DNA of 64,000 nucleotides from Mesorhizobium temperatum (GCF_002284575.1 NZ_NPKJ01000071.1:32045-96044), one strand, 5' to 3'. Counted from the stretch's first letter, positions 1 through 9,677 are shown. Notes: generated by a model not told the origin, from the sequence alone. Made by a program: numbers and translations.

Positions 1-2503
1 GCCCAGGGATCGGCTTTCGCCAACTGCTTCAGCGTCGTCTTGTCGCCGATCGGAAAGGCGTTCGGCGCCAACCCGGCCTCGATCTCCGCCCAGGTCGCCG
101 GCATCGAGACCGTAGCGCCTTTCTTGGCGCGCGACGAATAGGGTGCCACCGTGGTCGAGCCACGGCCATTGCGCAGATAGTCGACGAAGATCTTGCCGGT
201 GCGCGCCTTCTTCGACAGCGTCGCTGTATACCGATCAGGGGCGGCCTGCTCAAGGGCGCGGGCGAAATCATGGGCGAAGTCCTTCACCTCATCCCAATCC
301 GCCGACGGTTTCAGCGGCACGACGACATGGTAGCCCTTGCCGCCCGACGTCTTGACGAAATTCGGCAATGACAGCGCATCGAGCCGGCCGTGAATTTCGA
401 GCGCCGCCGCGCGCACCGCTTTCACGTCGACGCCTTCGTCGGGATCGAGATCGAAGATGATCTGGTCCGGCTTGTCCAGTTCGTCGATGGTGCAGCCCCA
501 GATATGGTCTCGACCACGCCGAGCTGGACCAAGGCAGCGACACCGTCGAAATCGCGGATGAACAGGATCTCCTCGCCGTCGGTCGGATCCTTCATCCTGG
601 CGATCTTGTCATGCATGCCGGCCGAGGCATGTTTCTGGAAGAAGCGTTGGCCGCCGACGCCGTCCGGCGCCCGCACCAGGCTGAGCGGCCGATTGATGAC
701 GAATTGTTGCATGCGCGGCCAGACCAAAGCGTAGTGATCGAGCAGGCCCTGCTTCGATACCTTCTCCTGCGGCCACAGAAGCTTGTCCGGATGAGAAAGT
801 TTTACGACGGTGTTTGCCACCCCCGTGGATTTGACAGAGGCGGATAGCTCGCCCTTGCCCCCGGCAGGCTTTGCCTTGGTGTCGGCCCTGCCAGCGGGTG
901 CCTTCGGCTTTTCCTGCACGACTTCCTCCGCCGGTTTGTCCTCGCGCAATCCCTGGAACGAGGCGTGGCGTATTATACGGTCGGACGTCCAGGTGCGGAA
1001 CTCCACTTCGCCGACAAGTTCGGGCTTCACCCAAACCACTCCTTTGCCCGGCCCCTTGCCTTTCGGCACCGCCGTATCGAAGGGCGAGGTCTTCGCCTTC
1101 AACGCATCCAGCTTTTTCTTCAGGTCGTTGGTACTCTGCATCGAAAAACCGGTGCCGACACGGCCGGCATAGTGCAGCTTGCCGCCCTCGTGATAGCCGA
1201 CCAGCAAGGAGCGCAATCCGCGCCCGGTCTTCTCCGACGGCAGGTAGCCGCCGATGACGAATTCCTGGCGTAGCGTGCATTTCGACTTCACCCAGGACAA
1301 GCCGCGGCCGCTGCGATAGGGCGCGTCGGCGCGCTTGGAGACGATGCCCTCCAGCCCCATGCGGCAGGCGTGCTCCAGCATGACCTTGCCCGGTTCGGCA
1401 AAATGGTCGCTGAAGCGGACAGCCGAATTGTCTGGCTGTTTGCCAAGCAGGTCCTGCAAAGCCTGCTTGCGCTCGACCAGCGGCTCCGTGCGCAGATCTT
1501 CGCCGTCGAGACGCATCAGGTCGAAGACGTAATAGAGAAAACGGTCCGTGCGGCCGGCCGACAGGTCAGCCTGCAGCAGCGCGAAGGACGACACGCCGCT
1601 GTCTGCCAGCACGACGATTTCGCCATCAATAATGGCGTCGGTACATTTCAGACGCCCGAGTTCTGCAACAATCTCGCCGCCGAATTTGTCCGTCCAGTCG
1701 AGGCCGGTGCGCGTCAAGAGCCGCACCTTTGTGCCGGCAAGCTGCGCCTGCATGCGATAGCCGTCGAATTTCACCTCATGCAGCCATTCCTTGCCGGGAG
1801 GGGCATCCCTCTGCAGTGTGGCGAGGCATGGTTCGATGAATTCGAGCTGCTTTGCCGCCTTGGCCTTCGCCTTGCTGGCGGGCCGTTTGTTTGAATGCCA
1901 GACCCTTGGCTTCTTGCCATCGGCCGTCTTGCCTTCGCCGACCTCCTCGATCGTCAGGCCCGACTTCACCGATTGCGGCGCCTCCTCCAAAATGTCCTCG
2001 CCTGGGCGCGCGGCGGCATCGTCGGATTTGATCAGCAGCCAATTGTCGCGCGTTTTGCCGGGACGCGGCTTTAGCCGCACCAGATGCCAGAGACCGTTCA
2101 GCTTGTGGCCGTGCAATTCGAAGCTGATATGACCGTTTTTCATCGCCTGGGCCGGATCGGTCTCCGGTTGCCATTTGCCTTCGTCCCAGACGATGACCGA
2201 GCCGCCGCCATATTCGCCCTTGGGAATGGTGCCCTCGAAGGACGCGTAGTCGATCGGGTGGTCCTCGACATGCACGGCGAAACGCTTTTCATGCGGATCG
2301 AGGCTCGGACCCCGGGTTATTGCCCAGCTCCACAGCACGCCGCCGTGTTCCAGGCGAAGGTCGTAGTGCAGCCGTGTCGCGGCGTGCTTGTGGACGACAA
2401 AGATGCCGCCGGCCTCACCTTTCCTGTTGCGGACGACCTTGCCGGCCGGCTCGGCGGTCTTCTTGAAATCGCGCTTGGCGTGATACTGCTCAAGGCTGGC
2501 CAT
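1..2503 (-). pseudogene. ligD: DNA ligase D (non-homologous end joining), partial, with one frameshift
   Basis: Multifunctional enzyme that, with Ku, repairs double-strand breaks by NHEJ. Domains in order: 3'-phosphoesterase (about residues 25-150, with HYDLRLEHGG), ATP-dependent ligase (about 215-520, nucleotidyl lysine in EVKFDGYR near residue 245), and the primase-like polymerase domain (from about 585, SHPDKLLWP). The first frame runs from 2503 and ends at 422 in out-of-family sequence. The true polymerase frame (EIHIWGCTIDELDKPDQ) resumes if one base is restored near 507-508, and it is then open to the left edge with GDKTTLKQLAKADPW. The gene is therefore both truncated by the window and frameshifted. 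An EcfG-type promoter lies upstream. No Ku gene is in the window. The family assignment is secure. Whether the frameshift is real or a base-calling error is open. Confidence 0.93.
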
Positions 2504-2587
2504 GACACGCGATCCTATGTCGGTTTAGTGGCGCCGATTTCCTGTGGCGTCGAAGGCTTCGGCTCGGCGACGCCGGCACGAGCCCTG

Positions 2588-2612
2588 AACGGATTGAAAC
2601 GGTTTCAGTTCC
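2588..2612 (-). promoter_or_regulatory. EcfG (general stress response) promoter for ligD
   Basis: Read on the minus strand: GGAAC (2612-2608), a 16-base spacer, then CGTT (2591-2588). This matches the alphaproteobacterial EcfG consensus GGAAC-N16/17-CGTT. It lies about 85 bases before the ligD start and points at it. Confidence 0.72.
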
Positions 2613-2670
2613 AGCCCAGCGAAAAGCGAGGCAAAGCCGGATTTGCCCGGCGTTGCCTGGATCGAGACTG

Positions 2671-3177
2671 CTATTCGGCGGCCTGAAGGTTGACCTTGGC
2701 TTCCGCAATCTCGGTAAGCTTGCGGTCGGTCGCCTGCTCTTCCTTGATGTTGTTGGCCAGGACATTAGCGCAGTCGGTGCGGCCAAGCTGCTTGGCCCAG
2801 GCGATCAACGTGCCGTAACGGGTTATTTCATAGTGCTCGACCGCCTGCGCGGATGCGATCAGGGCGGCGTCGAGAACGTCCTTGTCGTCGATGTCGCCGC
2901 TGACTTCATCGGCTTCCTCGAGAATGCCGTCGATGGCCGGACAGTTGACCGTCTTGGCCTTCACGCCATGCAGTTCGAACACCTTCTCGACGCGCTCGAT
3001 ATGACCCTTGGTCTGGCCGAGGTGCTTTTCAAGGCCGGCTTTCAGCTGCGGGTCGGTCGCCTTGTCGATCATCTTCGGCAGCGACTTCTCGATCTGTTTT
3101 TCGGCGTAATAGATGTCGCGCAGCGTGTGGACGAAAAGGTCGTCCAGCGTCTTGATGTCTTTCGAAAAGAAACCCAT
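2671..3177 (-). CDS. DUF892 ferritin-like protein (YciE/YciF family)
   Basis: A 168-residue four-helix-bundle protein of the DUF892 (YciE/YciF) family. The hallmark start LDDLFVHTLRDIYYAEKQ supplies the first Glu of the di-metal site, and later motifs are KGHIERVEKVFE and EHYEITRYG. Length is typical for the family. Members are widely stress-induced (osmotic, oxidative, stationary phase), but their reaction is not established. The start at 3177 gives the family N-terminus directly. It sits alone between ligD and an upstream EcfG-type promoter, so it is probably part of the general stress regulon, as ligD also appears to be. Confidence 0.93.
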   Translation of the reverse strand: MGFFSKDIKTLDDLFVHTLRDIYYAEKQIEKSLPKMIDKATDPQLKAGLEKHLGQTKGHIERVEKVFELHGVKAKTVNCPAIDGILEEADEVSGDIDDKDVLDAALIASAQAVEHYEITRYGTLIAWAKQLGRTDCANVLANNIKEEQATDRKLTEIAEAKVNLQAAE

Positions 3178-3278
3178 GGCTTTTGCCTTTCCATGTTCTT
3201 GCTGGTTTGGGGTTCCGGCGGCGGTTTCGCTCGGAAGCCGCGGCCTGCTGGGCCGGGTGGGTCCCGGCTCTGGGCGTC

Positions 3279-3303
3279 AACGTGCGGCTATCGGACGAGT
3301 TCC
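3279..3303 (-). promoter_or_regulatory. EcfG (general stress response) promoter for the DUF892 gene
   Basis: On the minus strand: GGAAC (3303-3299), 16-base spacer, CGTT (3282-3279). It is about 100 bases upstream of the DUF892 start and oriented toward it. The spacing is the same as in the ligD promoter 690 bases away. Confidence 0.72.
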
Positions 3304-3584
3304 TGACTTTCCCCAAGCAAGCACGAAAATTTCGCGGCGCTGGCCAAGGCTGAAACAGAAGCGCGTCCGAGCGACATCCAAACGAAACATATGTGATGCA
3401 AAAGTCACATCGACCGAAATGTCGACGGACTGCATGGAAAGGCCCCGAATCAGCCGCATTGCGGCCACGAACCAAGGCCTTTTCGACCAGATATTAACAT
3501 CGTGTTCACCGACTATTCACGCCTAGACGCTATGATCTCCGCAATTCGGAAGGGACATCCGAAATCGGGACAGGGACAGGTAAA
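3304..3584. other. Intergenic region, no gene seen
   Basis: No convincing ORF. An AT-richer stretch around 3490-3540 (atattaac, ttcaccgactatt) may carry the promoter of the small gene at 3585, but no standard motif is clear. Confidence 0.4.
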
Positions 3585-3731
3585 ATGAACTTCTTGACGC
3601 ACCTCATCGGCTACGCTGCCGCCATCCGCGAATTCGTCGCGCCGACCTACCGGCCGGAGCGCTATTACATGCGCGGCCCTGGCCCCGCTTGCGCACGCCG
3701 CGGCCACACGCTCGGCATCAGCGCGCACTGA
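3585..3731 (+). CDS. Small hypothetical protein, 48 aa
   Basis: An ATG preceded by a purine-rich AGGGACAGG ribosome site opens a 48-residue frame: MNFLTHLIGYAAAIREF, then an Arg/Tyr-rich middle (RPERYYMRGPGP) and the end LGISAH. It is below the usual length cut-off for gene finders. The N-terminal half could form a short amphipathic helix. I do not recognise the family. Support is the good ribosome site, high third-position GC and isolation in a region with no competing gene. Confidence 0.5.
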   Translation: MNFLTHLIGYAAAIREFVAPTYRPERYYMRGPGPACARRGHTLGISAH

Positions 3732-3928
3732 TGACGACCATGGAAAGCCGTCATGACAGCCGGATCTGCAGGCCGGCCGCCGATCACCGTGCGACGACGT
3801 ATCGCGCGGAACGTCCTGCGCTCGCCGACAGGCGGCGTGCGACAACACCAAAGTTCTAAGATTCTAGAGACTTTGATCTCGCAGCCGGCAAGCTTAGTGT
3901 CGTTTGACACCAAGCAGCCGGGACTCGC

Positions 3929-4444
3929 GTGACCACCCAGCCAGACAATCCTCCTGAAAAACCCGCCTTCGAAGCAAGCCAGCCGCTGATCGTGTTCGAC
4001 GGCGTCTGCGTGCTGTGCTCGGGCTTCGTGCGCATGATGGTCGGGCTCGACCGCAAAAGCCGCTTCCGCTTCGCCACGGCGCAGTCACCGCTCGACGAAG
4101 CGCTGTTTCGAAAATACGGGCTGCGGACGGACTGCTACGAAACCAATCTGGCCCTCATCGACGGCGCCGCCTTCACCCGGCTGGACAGGTTCGTTGCCGT
4201 GATGGCCGAACGGGGCTGGCGGTGGCGGGCGGCGAAGTCGTTGCTCCTGCTGCCGCGCCCGCTCCGCAACTGGCTCTATGATCGCGTTGCGAAGAACCGT
4301 TACGCGCTGTTCGGCAGGAAAGAGAGCTGCGAGATTCTTTCCGCCGAGTTGAAAGGCGGCTGGTTGGCTAAGCGCCGAGCCCCACCAGGTTTTCGCTTTG
4401 CCCGATATCGCGGGACCCTTAGCTTTTTGGGGGAGCCGCGATGA
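3929..4444 (+). CDS. DCC-family (DUF393) thiol-disulfide oxidoreductase-like protein
   Basis: A 171-residue protein with the family signature near the N-terminus: VFDGVCVLCSGFVRMM, where D-x3-C-x2-C gives the 'DCC' name. Further conserved blocks follow: FRFATAQSPL, YETNLALIDG and KSLLLLPRPLRNWLYDRVAKNRYALFG (quoted here as the region of residues 110-130). The family is thioredoxin-like in fold, and its substrate is unknown. The start is GTG at 3929, and no better in-frame ATG precedes the motif. It overlaps the next gene by ATGA at 4441-4444, so it is co-translated with the reductase/DUF4166 gene. Confidence 0.9.
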   Translation: MTTQPDNPPEKPAFEASQPLIVFDGVCVLCSGFVRMMVGLDRKSRFRFATAQSPLDEALFRKYGLRTDCYETNLALIDGAAFTRLDRFVAVMAERGWRWRAAKSLLLLPRPLRNWLYDRVAKNRYALFGRKESCEILSAELKGGWLAKRRAPPGFRFARYRGTLSFLGEPR

Positions 4445-6159
4445 AGATCCTCATCGTCGGCAGCTATGGCAGCTTTGGCGGCCGGATCGTCGAATTGCTT
4501 GAAAACGAGCCGCGCCTGACCCTGATCGTCGCCGGGCGCTCGCTGACCAGGGCCGATGCCTACTGCAAGAGCCGCGATCGTGCCGTCGCCCGGATCGTTC
4601 CGGCGCTGTTCGACCGCGACGGCGACCTCCCCGCTCTACTCGCCTGGCTGCGGCCCGATATACTGATCGATGCCAGCGGCCCGTTCCAGGCCTATGGGGA
4701 GGGCCGATATCGCCTGATCGAGGCCTGCATCGACCAGCGGGTGAATTATCTCGATCTTGCCGACGGCTCGGATTTCGTTGCCGGCGTGTCTGCGTTCAAC
4801 GAGGCGGCGCGAACGGCTGGTCTTTTCGTGCTGTCCGGGGTCTCCAGTTTTCCGGTGCTGACGGCGGCGGCGGTGCGTCGCCTGTCTGTGGACATGGCGC
4901 GAGTCGACAGCATCCGCGGCGGCATCGCGCCGTCGCCCTTGCCGGTGTCGGCGAAAACGTGATCCGCGCCATATCCGGCTATGCCGGCCAGCCGGTCAAG
5001 CTCGTGCGGAACGGTCGTTCAGCGCTAGGCCATCCGTTCACCGAACAGACGCGCTACACGATCGCGCCGCCGGGCCGCCTGCCACTGAGAAATACGCTGT
5101 TCTCGCTGGTCGACGTTCCCGACCTGCGCGCGCTGTCAGAGCTTCGGCCGGAAGCGAAGACCATCTGGATGGGAGCCGGGCCGGCCCCGAAATGCTTCTC
5201 TGCGCCTTGATCGGGCTTGCCTGGCTGGTGCGCGCGCGAACAGTCCGCTCGCTTTCGCCGCTGGCCCCGCTCATGCAGCTGGCGACGAACCGGCTGCGCT
5301 GGGGCGAGCACCGCGGCGGTATGTTCGTCGAGGTGGCGGGATCGGACCAGACGGGCGTGGCGGTCACACGATCGTGGCACCTGCTGGCGGAGGGCAATGA
5401 CGGGCCGCTGATCCCGTCGATGGCGGTCGAGGCGCTGGTCCGCAAGGCGCTGGATGGACATGAGGCGCCGCCGGGCGCGCGGGCTGCCGTACACGATTTG
5501 GAGCTTGAGGATTATGAAGCGCTGTTTGCCAGCAAGACGATCTACACAGGTTTCAGAAACGAACCCGTTGATTTGGACACCCCGCTTTATGCCGCCTTGC
5601 TCGGCGACGCCTGGCTAAGCCTGCCGGACGAGATCCGCGCCATGCATGATGGCACGACGACAGCGGAAGGACGGGCGCGGGTCGAGCGCGGAGGTACTAT
5701 CCTTGGCCGGCTAACGGCCTGGCTGGTCGGTTTCCGAAGCCGTGCGCCGATATTCCCATCCGTGTCCGGTTTGAAACCGGCGAGGATGGCGAGACCTGGA
5801 CCCGGACATTCGGCACGCACGGTTTTTCAAGCCGACAGTACGCTGGCCGGGACCGGTCGCAGCGGCTGCTGTGCGAACGCTTCGGCCCGTTGACCTTCGC
5901 GATGGCGCTGGTCGCCGAAAATGGACGGCTGACGCTCGCCCTGCGTCACTGGAGCATTTGGGGTCTGCCGCTGCCGCTGTGGCTGTGCCCGTGCTCGACA
6001 TCCTACGAAACCGTGGAAGACGGCCGGTTCCGCTTCCATGTCGAGATTTCACACCGCTTCACTGGAACCATCGTCCGTTATCGCGGCTGGCTCGAACCTT
6101 CGCAGGGCTCCAGCACGGTCGCATCGCCTGCCGCCTTGGCGAGTTCGCGGCAGCCCTGA
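4441..6159 (+). pseudogene. Saccharopine-dehydrogenase-like NAD(P)-binding protein fused to DUF4166, three frameshifts
   Basis: One ancestral gene read in four pieces. The piece from 4441 has the Rossmann start MKILIVGSYGSFGGRIVELL and DASGPFQAYGEGRY. The frame then changes near 4940 (to GVGENVIRAISGYAGQP), near 5188 in a run of C (to MLLCALIGLAWLVR), and near 5735 (to PKPCADIPIRVRFETGEDG). The last piece is the DUF4166 domain (GETWTRTFG, FRFHVEISHRFTG) and ends at 6159. Each change is repaired by adding one base. The 3' end overlaps the convergent DUF1850 gene by 82 bases, so the true stop is uncertain. The N-terminal fold suggests an NAD(P)H oxidoreductase, but the substrate is unknown. It is coupled to the DCC gene upstream. 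Confidence 0.85.
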
Positions 6160-6455
6160 ACCGTGCACAGCGTCCAGCCTTCACCGGTCGCGCCAGAGGC
6201 CGCAAGCACAAGGCGCCGCTGCGGCGCCATCTTGGGTTTATAGATCCACCAGCCGTCCCGCAGCACCGAGCCTTGCGGCGGCTCCATGCCGGCGCCCGAG
6301 CCCTTGATCCGTGCCTCGACGATTTGCAAGCCGGAAGGCACGACCTTCCAGTCTTCCTGCCAATGCGTCTTTTCCACCGAATGTGTCCAGGACAGCGTGA
6401 AGGCGGCCACAGTGAGCGTCACCGTCTTGCCGGCGGCCAGGATACAGAGGCTCAT
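6078..6455 (-). CDS. DUF1850 protein, TRAP-TAXI accessory
   Basis: A 125-residue DUF1850 protein. It starts MSLCILAAGKT with a short hydrophobic N-terminus, followed by the family core FTLSWTHSVEKTHWQEDW, then GSGAGMEPP and DGWWIYKP. I chose the start at 6455 because its ATG overlaps the permease stop (ATGA), and the longer frame would begin inside the permease. DUF1850 genes typically accompany TAXI-type TRAP transporters, as here, and probably act at the membrane or in the periplasm. The molecular role is not known. Confidence 0.85.
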   Translation of the reverse strand: MSLCILAAGKTVTLTVAAFTLSWTHSVEKTHWQEDWKVVPSGLQIVEARIKGSGAGMEPPQGSVLRDGWWIYKPKMAPQRRLVLAASGATGEGWTLCTVQGCRELAKAAGDATVLEPCEGSSQPR

Positions 6456-8554
6456 GCGGTGGCGGACGCCTGTCGCGCACGCCAGCAGTGCCAGCCGATC
6501 CAAACAAGAGAGAGCGCCCAGCCGGCTTCGTCAGTGAGCGGCAGGGCGGCAACCAGCAGCGCGCCGGCGGCGAAGGCGACGAAACGTTCCCACCAGGCCA
6601 TGCGCCGGGCGAGGAACCCGACAGCCGCCGCGCCCCACAGGACGATGCCCATGCAGGCCTTGGCGACGATATAGGCGACCTCGACGGGATAGCCGAACTG
6701 AGCGGCGATCGGTCCGGCGTCCTGCAACATCAGCGCCGGGGTGTAGACCGCCATGAACGGCACGACGAAGCCGGCGACGGCAAGCTTGGTGGCCTGGATG
6801 CCGATCTTGAGGCCGCTCTCCCTGGCCATTGGCGCGGCAGCGAAGGCGGCTAGCGCCACCGGCGGGGTGAGGTCGGCCATGATGCCGAAATAGAAAACGA
6901 ACATATGGCTGACCACCAGCGGCACGCCGAGCGACAGCAGTGCCGGCCCGGCCAGCGACGAAGTGATGATGTAATTGGGGATCGTCGGTATGCCCATGCC
7001 GAGCACCAGACAGGTGAGCATGGTCAGCAGCAGCGACAGGAACAGATTGTTCTCGCCGATGGAGATGATCCAGCCAATGAAGGTCGAGGCGATGCCGGTG
7101 AGCGTCAACGTGCCGATGACGATGCCGACAATGGCGCATGCAATGCCGACCGGCAGCGCGTTCTTTGCTCCCTCGGCAAGCGAGTCCACGCATATAAGCA
7201 GCGTCTCGCGGCCGCCCTTGAAAGCGAAGCAGGCGACAATGAGCACAGCGATCACAAGACTGAGAATGTTGACGCCGAACCTCATGAAAGAGGCAGCGGC
7301 AAGCCCCAGCGCCAGCCAAAAGACGATGCGGAAGGCAAGCGGCCCGATCAGCGCCGCCAGCGGCGTGCCGAGGATGAGCACGATGGTCAGCGCCAGACCC
7401 ATGGTGCCGGCGAAGATAGGCGTATAGCCGGCAAACAGCAGATAGACGAGCACGGCAAGCGGCAGCACCAGCGGCCAATGTCTCCTCACCGCGTCCCACG
7501 GATTGGGCAGGTCCGCTTTGGCCATGCCGTGCAGGTCGGCTTTGCCGGCTTCCAGATGCACCTGCCAGAAACAGGCGCCGAAATAGAGCATTGCCGGGAT
7601 GATCGCCGCCTTGACCACCTCGGCATAGGGGATGTTCAGCGTCTCGGCCATGATGAAGGCGACCGCCCCCATCACCGGCGGCATGATCTGGCCGCCCATC
7701 GACGAGGTCGCCTCGACGGCGCCGGCGAAGGCCGGGCGGAAGCCGAAGCGCTTCATCAGCGGGATGGTGAACTGGCCGCTGGCGACCACATTGGCGACGC
7801 CGGAGCCGGAAATGGTGCCCATCAGCGCCGAGGACAGAACGCAGACCTGGGCCGGGCCGCCGCGCCACGAGCCGACCAGGCCAAGGGCGAAATCGTTGAA
7901 CAGCGCGATCATGCCGGCGCGTTCGAGAAAGGCGGCGAAGACGACGAAGATGAAGATATAGGCGGCCGAGACGTAGACCGGGGTGCCGTATATGCCTTCT
8001 GTGCCAAAGGCGAAGGTGTCGACGAGCTGGGCGAAATCATAGCCGCGATGGATGAAGGGCGGCGGCAGATGATTGCCGAAGAAAGCGTAGGCGAGGAAGA
8101 TCAAGGCGATCAGGGCAAGCGGCAGCCCCATCAACCTCCGCGCGGCCTCGAAAACCAGCACGACCAGCACCGTGCCGACGATCAGGTCTGGCGTGGTGAG
8201 GAAGCCGGAGCGCCGGATGAGGTCGGTATAGAACACCCAATTGTAGAGGCCGGTGGCGAAGCCGAGCACACCGAGCCCCCAGAACACTGCTTTCGCCGGG
8301 ACGCTTTTGGCGTGCAGATTGGCGATCAGGGCAAAGCCGAGCAGCAGCAAGAAACCGACATGCATGGCACGCACCACCTGGCTCGGCAGGTTGCCATAGG
8401 CGGCGATGTAGATCTGGAAGATGGAGAACGCGATGGCGATGAGAAAGGCGGCCTTGCCGGCGATGCCTTCGCCGAAACCCGGCGGCAGGCCTTCGACCGG
8501 GGCTTCGGCCGTGGGGGAGAGAATGGTCGGGGTCTCGGGATGGGCGTCGGTCAT
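6452..8554 (-). CDS. TRAP transporter fused permease (DctMQ type, TAXI subfamily)
   Basis: A 700-residue integral membrane protein in which the small (Q) and large (M) TRAP permease subunits are fused. The N-terminal third holds the Q-like helices. The rest is DctM, with conserved blocks such as SSALMGTISGSGVANVVASG, TSSMGGQIMPPVMGA, GMGIPTIPNYI and FYFGIMADLTPPVALAAFAA. It works with the TAXI binding protein upstream to import an organic acid or related solute using an ion gradient. The start at 8554 (MTDAHPETP) is preferred, because upstream in-frame residues are encoded by the palindromic repeat. The gene lies 160 bases after the binding protein, with that repeat in between. Confidence 0.95.
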   Translation of the reverse strand: MTDAHPETPTILSPTAEAPVEGLPPGFGEGIAGKAAFLIAIAFSIFQIYIAAYGNLPSQVVRAMHVGFLLLLGFALIANLHAKSVPAKAVFWGLGVLGFATGLYNWVFYTDLIRRSGFLTTPDLIVGTVLVVLVFEAARRLMGLPLALIALIFLAYAFFGNHLPPPFIHRGYDFAQLVDTFAFGTEGIYGTPVYVSAAYIFIFVVFAAFLERAGMIALFNDFALGLVGSWRGGPAQVCVLSSALMGTISGSGVANVVASGQFTIPLMKRFGFRPAFAGAVEATSSMGGQIMPPVMGAVAFIMAETLNIPYAEVVKAAIIPAMLYFGACFWQVHLEAGKADLHGMAKADLPNPWDAVRRHWPLVLPLAVLVYLLFAGYTPIFAGTMGLALTIVLILGTPLAALIGPLAFRIVFWLALGLAAASFMRFGVNILSLVIAVLIVACFAFKGGRETLLICVDSLAEGAKNALPVGIACAIVGIVIGTLTLTGIASTFIGWIISIGENNLFLSLLLTMLTCLVLGMGIPTIPNYIITSSLAGPALLSLGVPLVVSHMFVFYFGIMADLTPPVALAAFAAAPMARESGLKIGIQATKLAVAGFVVPFMAVYTPALMLQDAGPIAAQFGYPVEVAYIVAKACMGIVLWGAAAVGFLARRMAWWERFVAFAAGALLVAALPLTDEAGWALSLVWIGWHCWRARQASATA

Positions 8555-8571
8555 TGGCGGATTCCTGGCGG

Positions 8572-8714
8572 GGCGCTCTCCCTCCCCTTGAGGGGAGGGT
8601 GGACAGCCGCCGAAGGCGGATGGACGGGTGGGGTCGTTGCGGCAGTGCGCGGCCTGAACCGACCCCACCCGCCTCGCTTCGCTCGGCACCCTCCCCTCAA
8701 GGGGAGGGAGCGCC
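8572..8714. repeat. Long imperfect palindrome between TAXI binding protein and permease
   Basis: Left arm 8572-8601 and right arm 8687-8714 are near-perfect inverted copies (ctccctccccttgagggga type). A second inner pair is gacgggtggggtcg at 8622-8636 against gaccccacccg near 8661. The whole element folds into a long hairpin that nearly fills the intergenic space. It resembles the abundant mosaic palindromes of Mesorhizobium genomes. Confidence 0.8.
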
Positions 8715-9677
8715 CTACTTCACCAGCCCTTTCTCCTTGTAATACCTCTCGGCGCCTGGATGCAGCGGCACCGGCATGCCGTCGAGCGCCTTGGCCGGAT
8801 CGATTGCTTTGGCGGCGGCGTGGGCGGCGGCGAGCTGGTCGAGGTTTTCGAACAGCAGCTTGGTCATCTGATAGGCAGTCTCGTCAGAGACGTCGGCATG
8901 GGTGATGAGGAAATTGCCGACGGCGGCGGTCGCGACATCCTCGGCCTGGCCCTCGTAGGTGCCCTTGGGAATGGTCACCGAAAGATAGGGCGAGCCGATC
9001 TTGGCGACGTCCTGGGCCGGTACGGCAACGACGTTGATCGGCACCGAGGTGGCGAGGTCGCGGATCGAGGCGACGCCGAGGCCAGCCGATTGCAGCGTGG
9101 CGTCGAGCTGGCGGTTCTTGATCAGCTCGACCGATTCGGCGAAGGGCAGATACTCGACCCGTCCGAGGTCTTCGTATTTCAGCCCGGCGGCGGCGAAGAT
9201 GGCGCGGGCATTGAGCTCCGTGCCGGAGGCCGGCGCGCCGACCGACAGGCTCTTGCCCTTGAGGTCGGCGAGCGTCTTGATGCCGGACTCCTTGCTGGCA
9301 ACGATCTGGATGTAGTTGGGGTAGATGGCGGCGATGCCGCGCAGCTTGTCGAGTTTGCCCGGGAAGCCGGCTTCGGTGTTGCCCTCGGCGGCCAGCTTGA
9401 CGGAATCGCCGAGCGCGAAGGCGATCTCGCCCTTGCCCTGCTGCAGCAGGTTGAGGTTCTCGACCGACGCTTTGGTCGCCTGCACCTGAGTGCGTGCGCC
9501 TTCGATGCCCTTGCCATAGATTTCCGACAGCGCGACGCCGAGCGGGTAGTAGACACCTGAGGTCCCGCCGGTCAGCACGTTGATGAACTCCTGCGCCTTG
9601 GCCGGCACCGCGCCCAGGCCTAGCGACAGCGCCAGCGCGCCGGCGGCAACAAACTTCGTTCTGAAATTGAGCATCAT
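8715..9677 (-). CDS. TAXI-family TRAP transporter solute-binding protein
   Basis: A 320-residue periplasmic binding protein. The signal peptide (about 28 residues, basic start, hydrophobic ALALSLGLGAV, cleavage after AKA) is followed by the TAXI core NVLTGGTSGVYYPLGVALSE, NLNLLQQGKGEIAFALGDS, GIAAIYPNYIQIVA, LKGKSLSVGAPASGTELNA and IKNRQLDATLQSAGLGVASI. It captures the solute for the fused permease encoded next on the same strand. The ligand cannot be read from sequence. Two adjacent ATGs (9677, 9674) are possible starts. Confidence 0.95.
   Translation of the reverse strand: MMLNFRTKFVAAGALALSLGLGAVPAKAQEFINVLTGGTSGVYYPLGVALSEIYGKGIEGARTQVQATKASVENLNLLQQGKGEIAFALGDSVKLAAEGNTEAGFPGKLDKLRGIAAIYPNYIQIVASKESGIKTLADLKGKSLSVGAPASGTELNARAIFAAAGLKYEDLGRVEYLPFAESVELIKNRQLDATLQSAGLGVASIRDLATSVPINVVAVPAQDVAKIGSPYLSVTIPKGTYEGQAEDVATAAVGNFLITHADVSDETAYQMTKLLFENLDQLAAAHAAAKAIDPAKALDGMPVPLHPGAERYYKEKGLVK

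Noticed and set aside
3792..3830. Possible EcfG promoter before the DCC gene (GGAAC near 3807)
   Set aside because: No CGTT at 16-17 bases; the following bases do not fit the -10.
6905..8905. A 666-codon plus-strand ORF opposite the TRAP permease
   Set aside because: Rich in His, Gln, Arg, Asp and Gly, no motif, and exactly antisense to a well-supported membrane protein. It is a GC-bias shadow.
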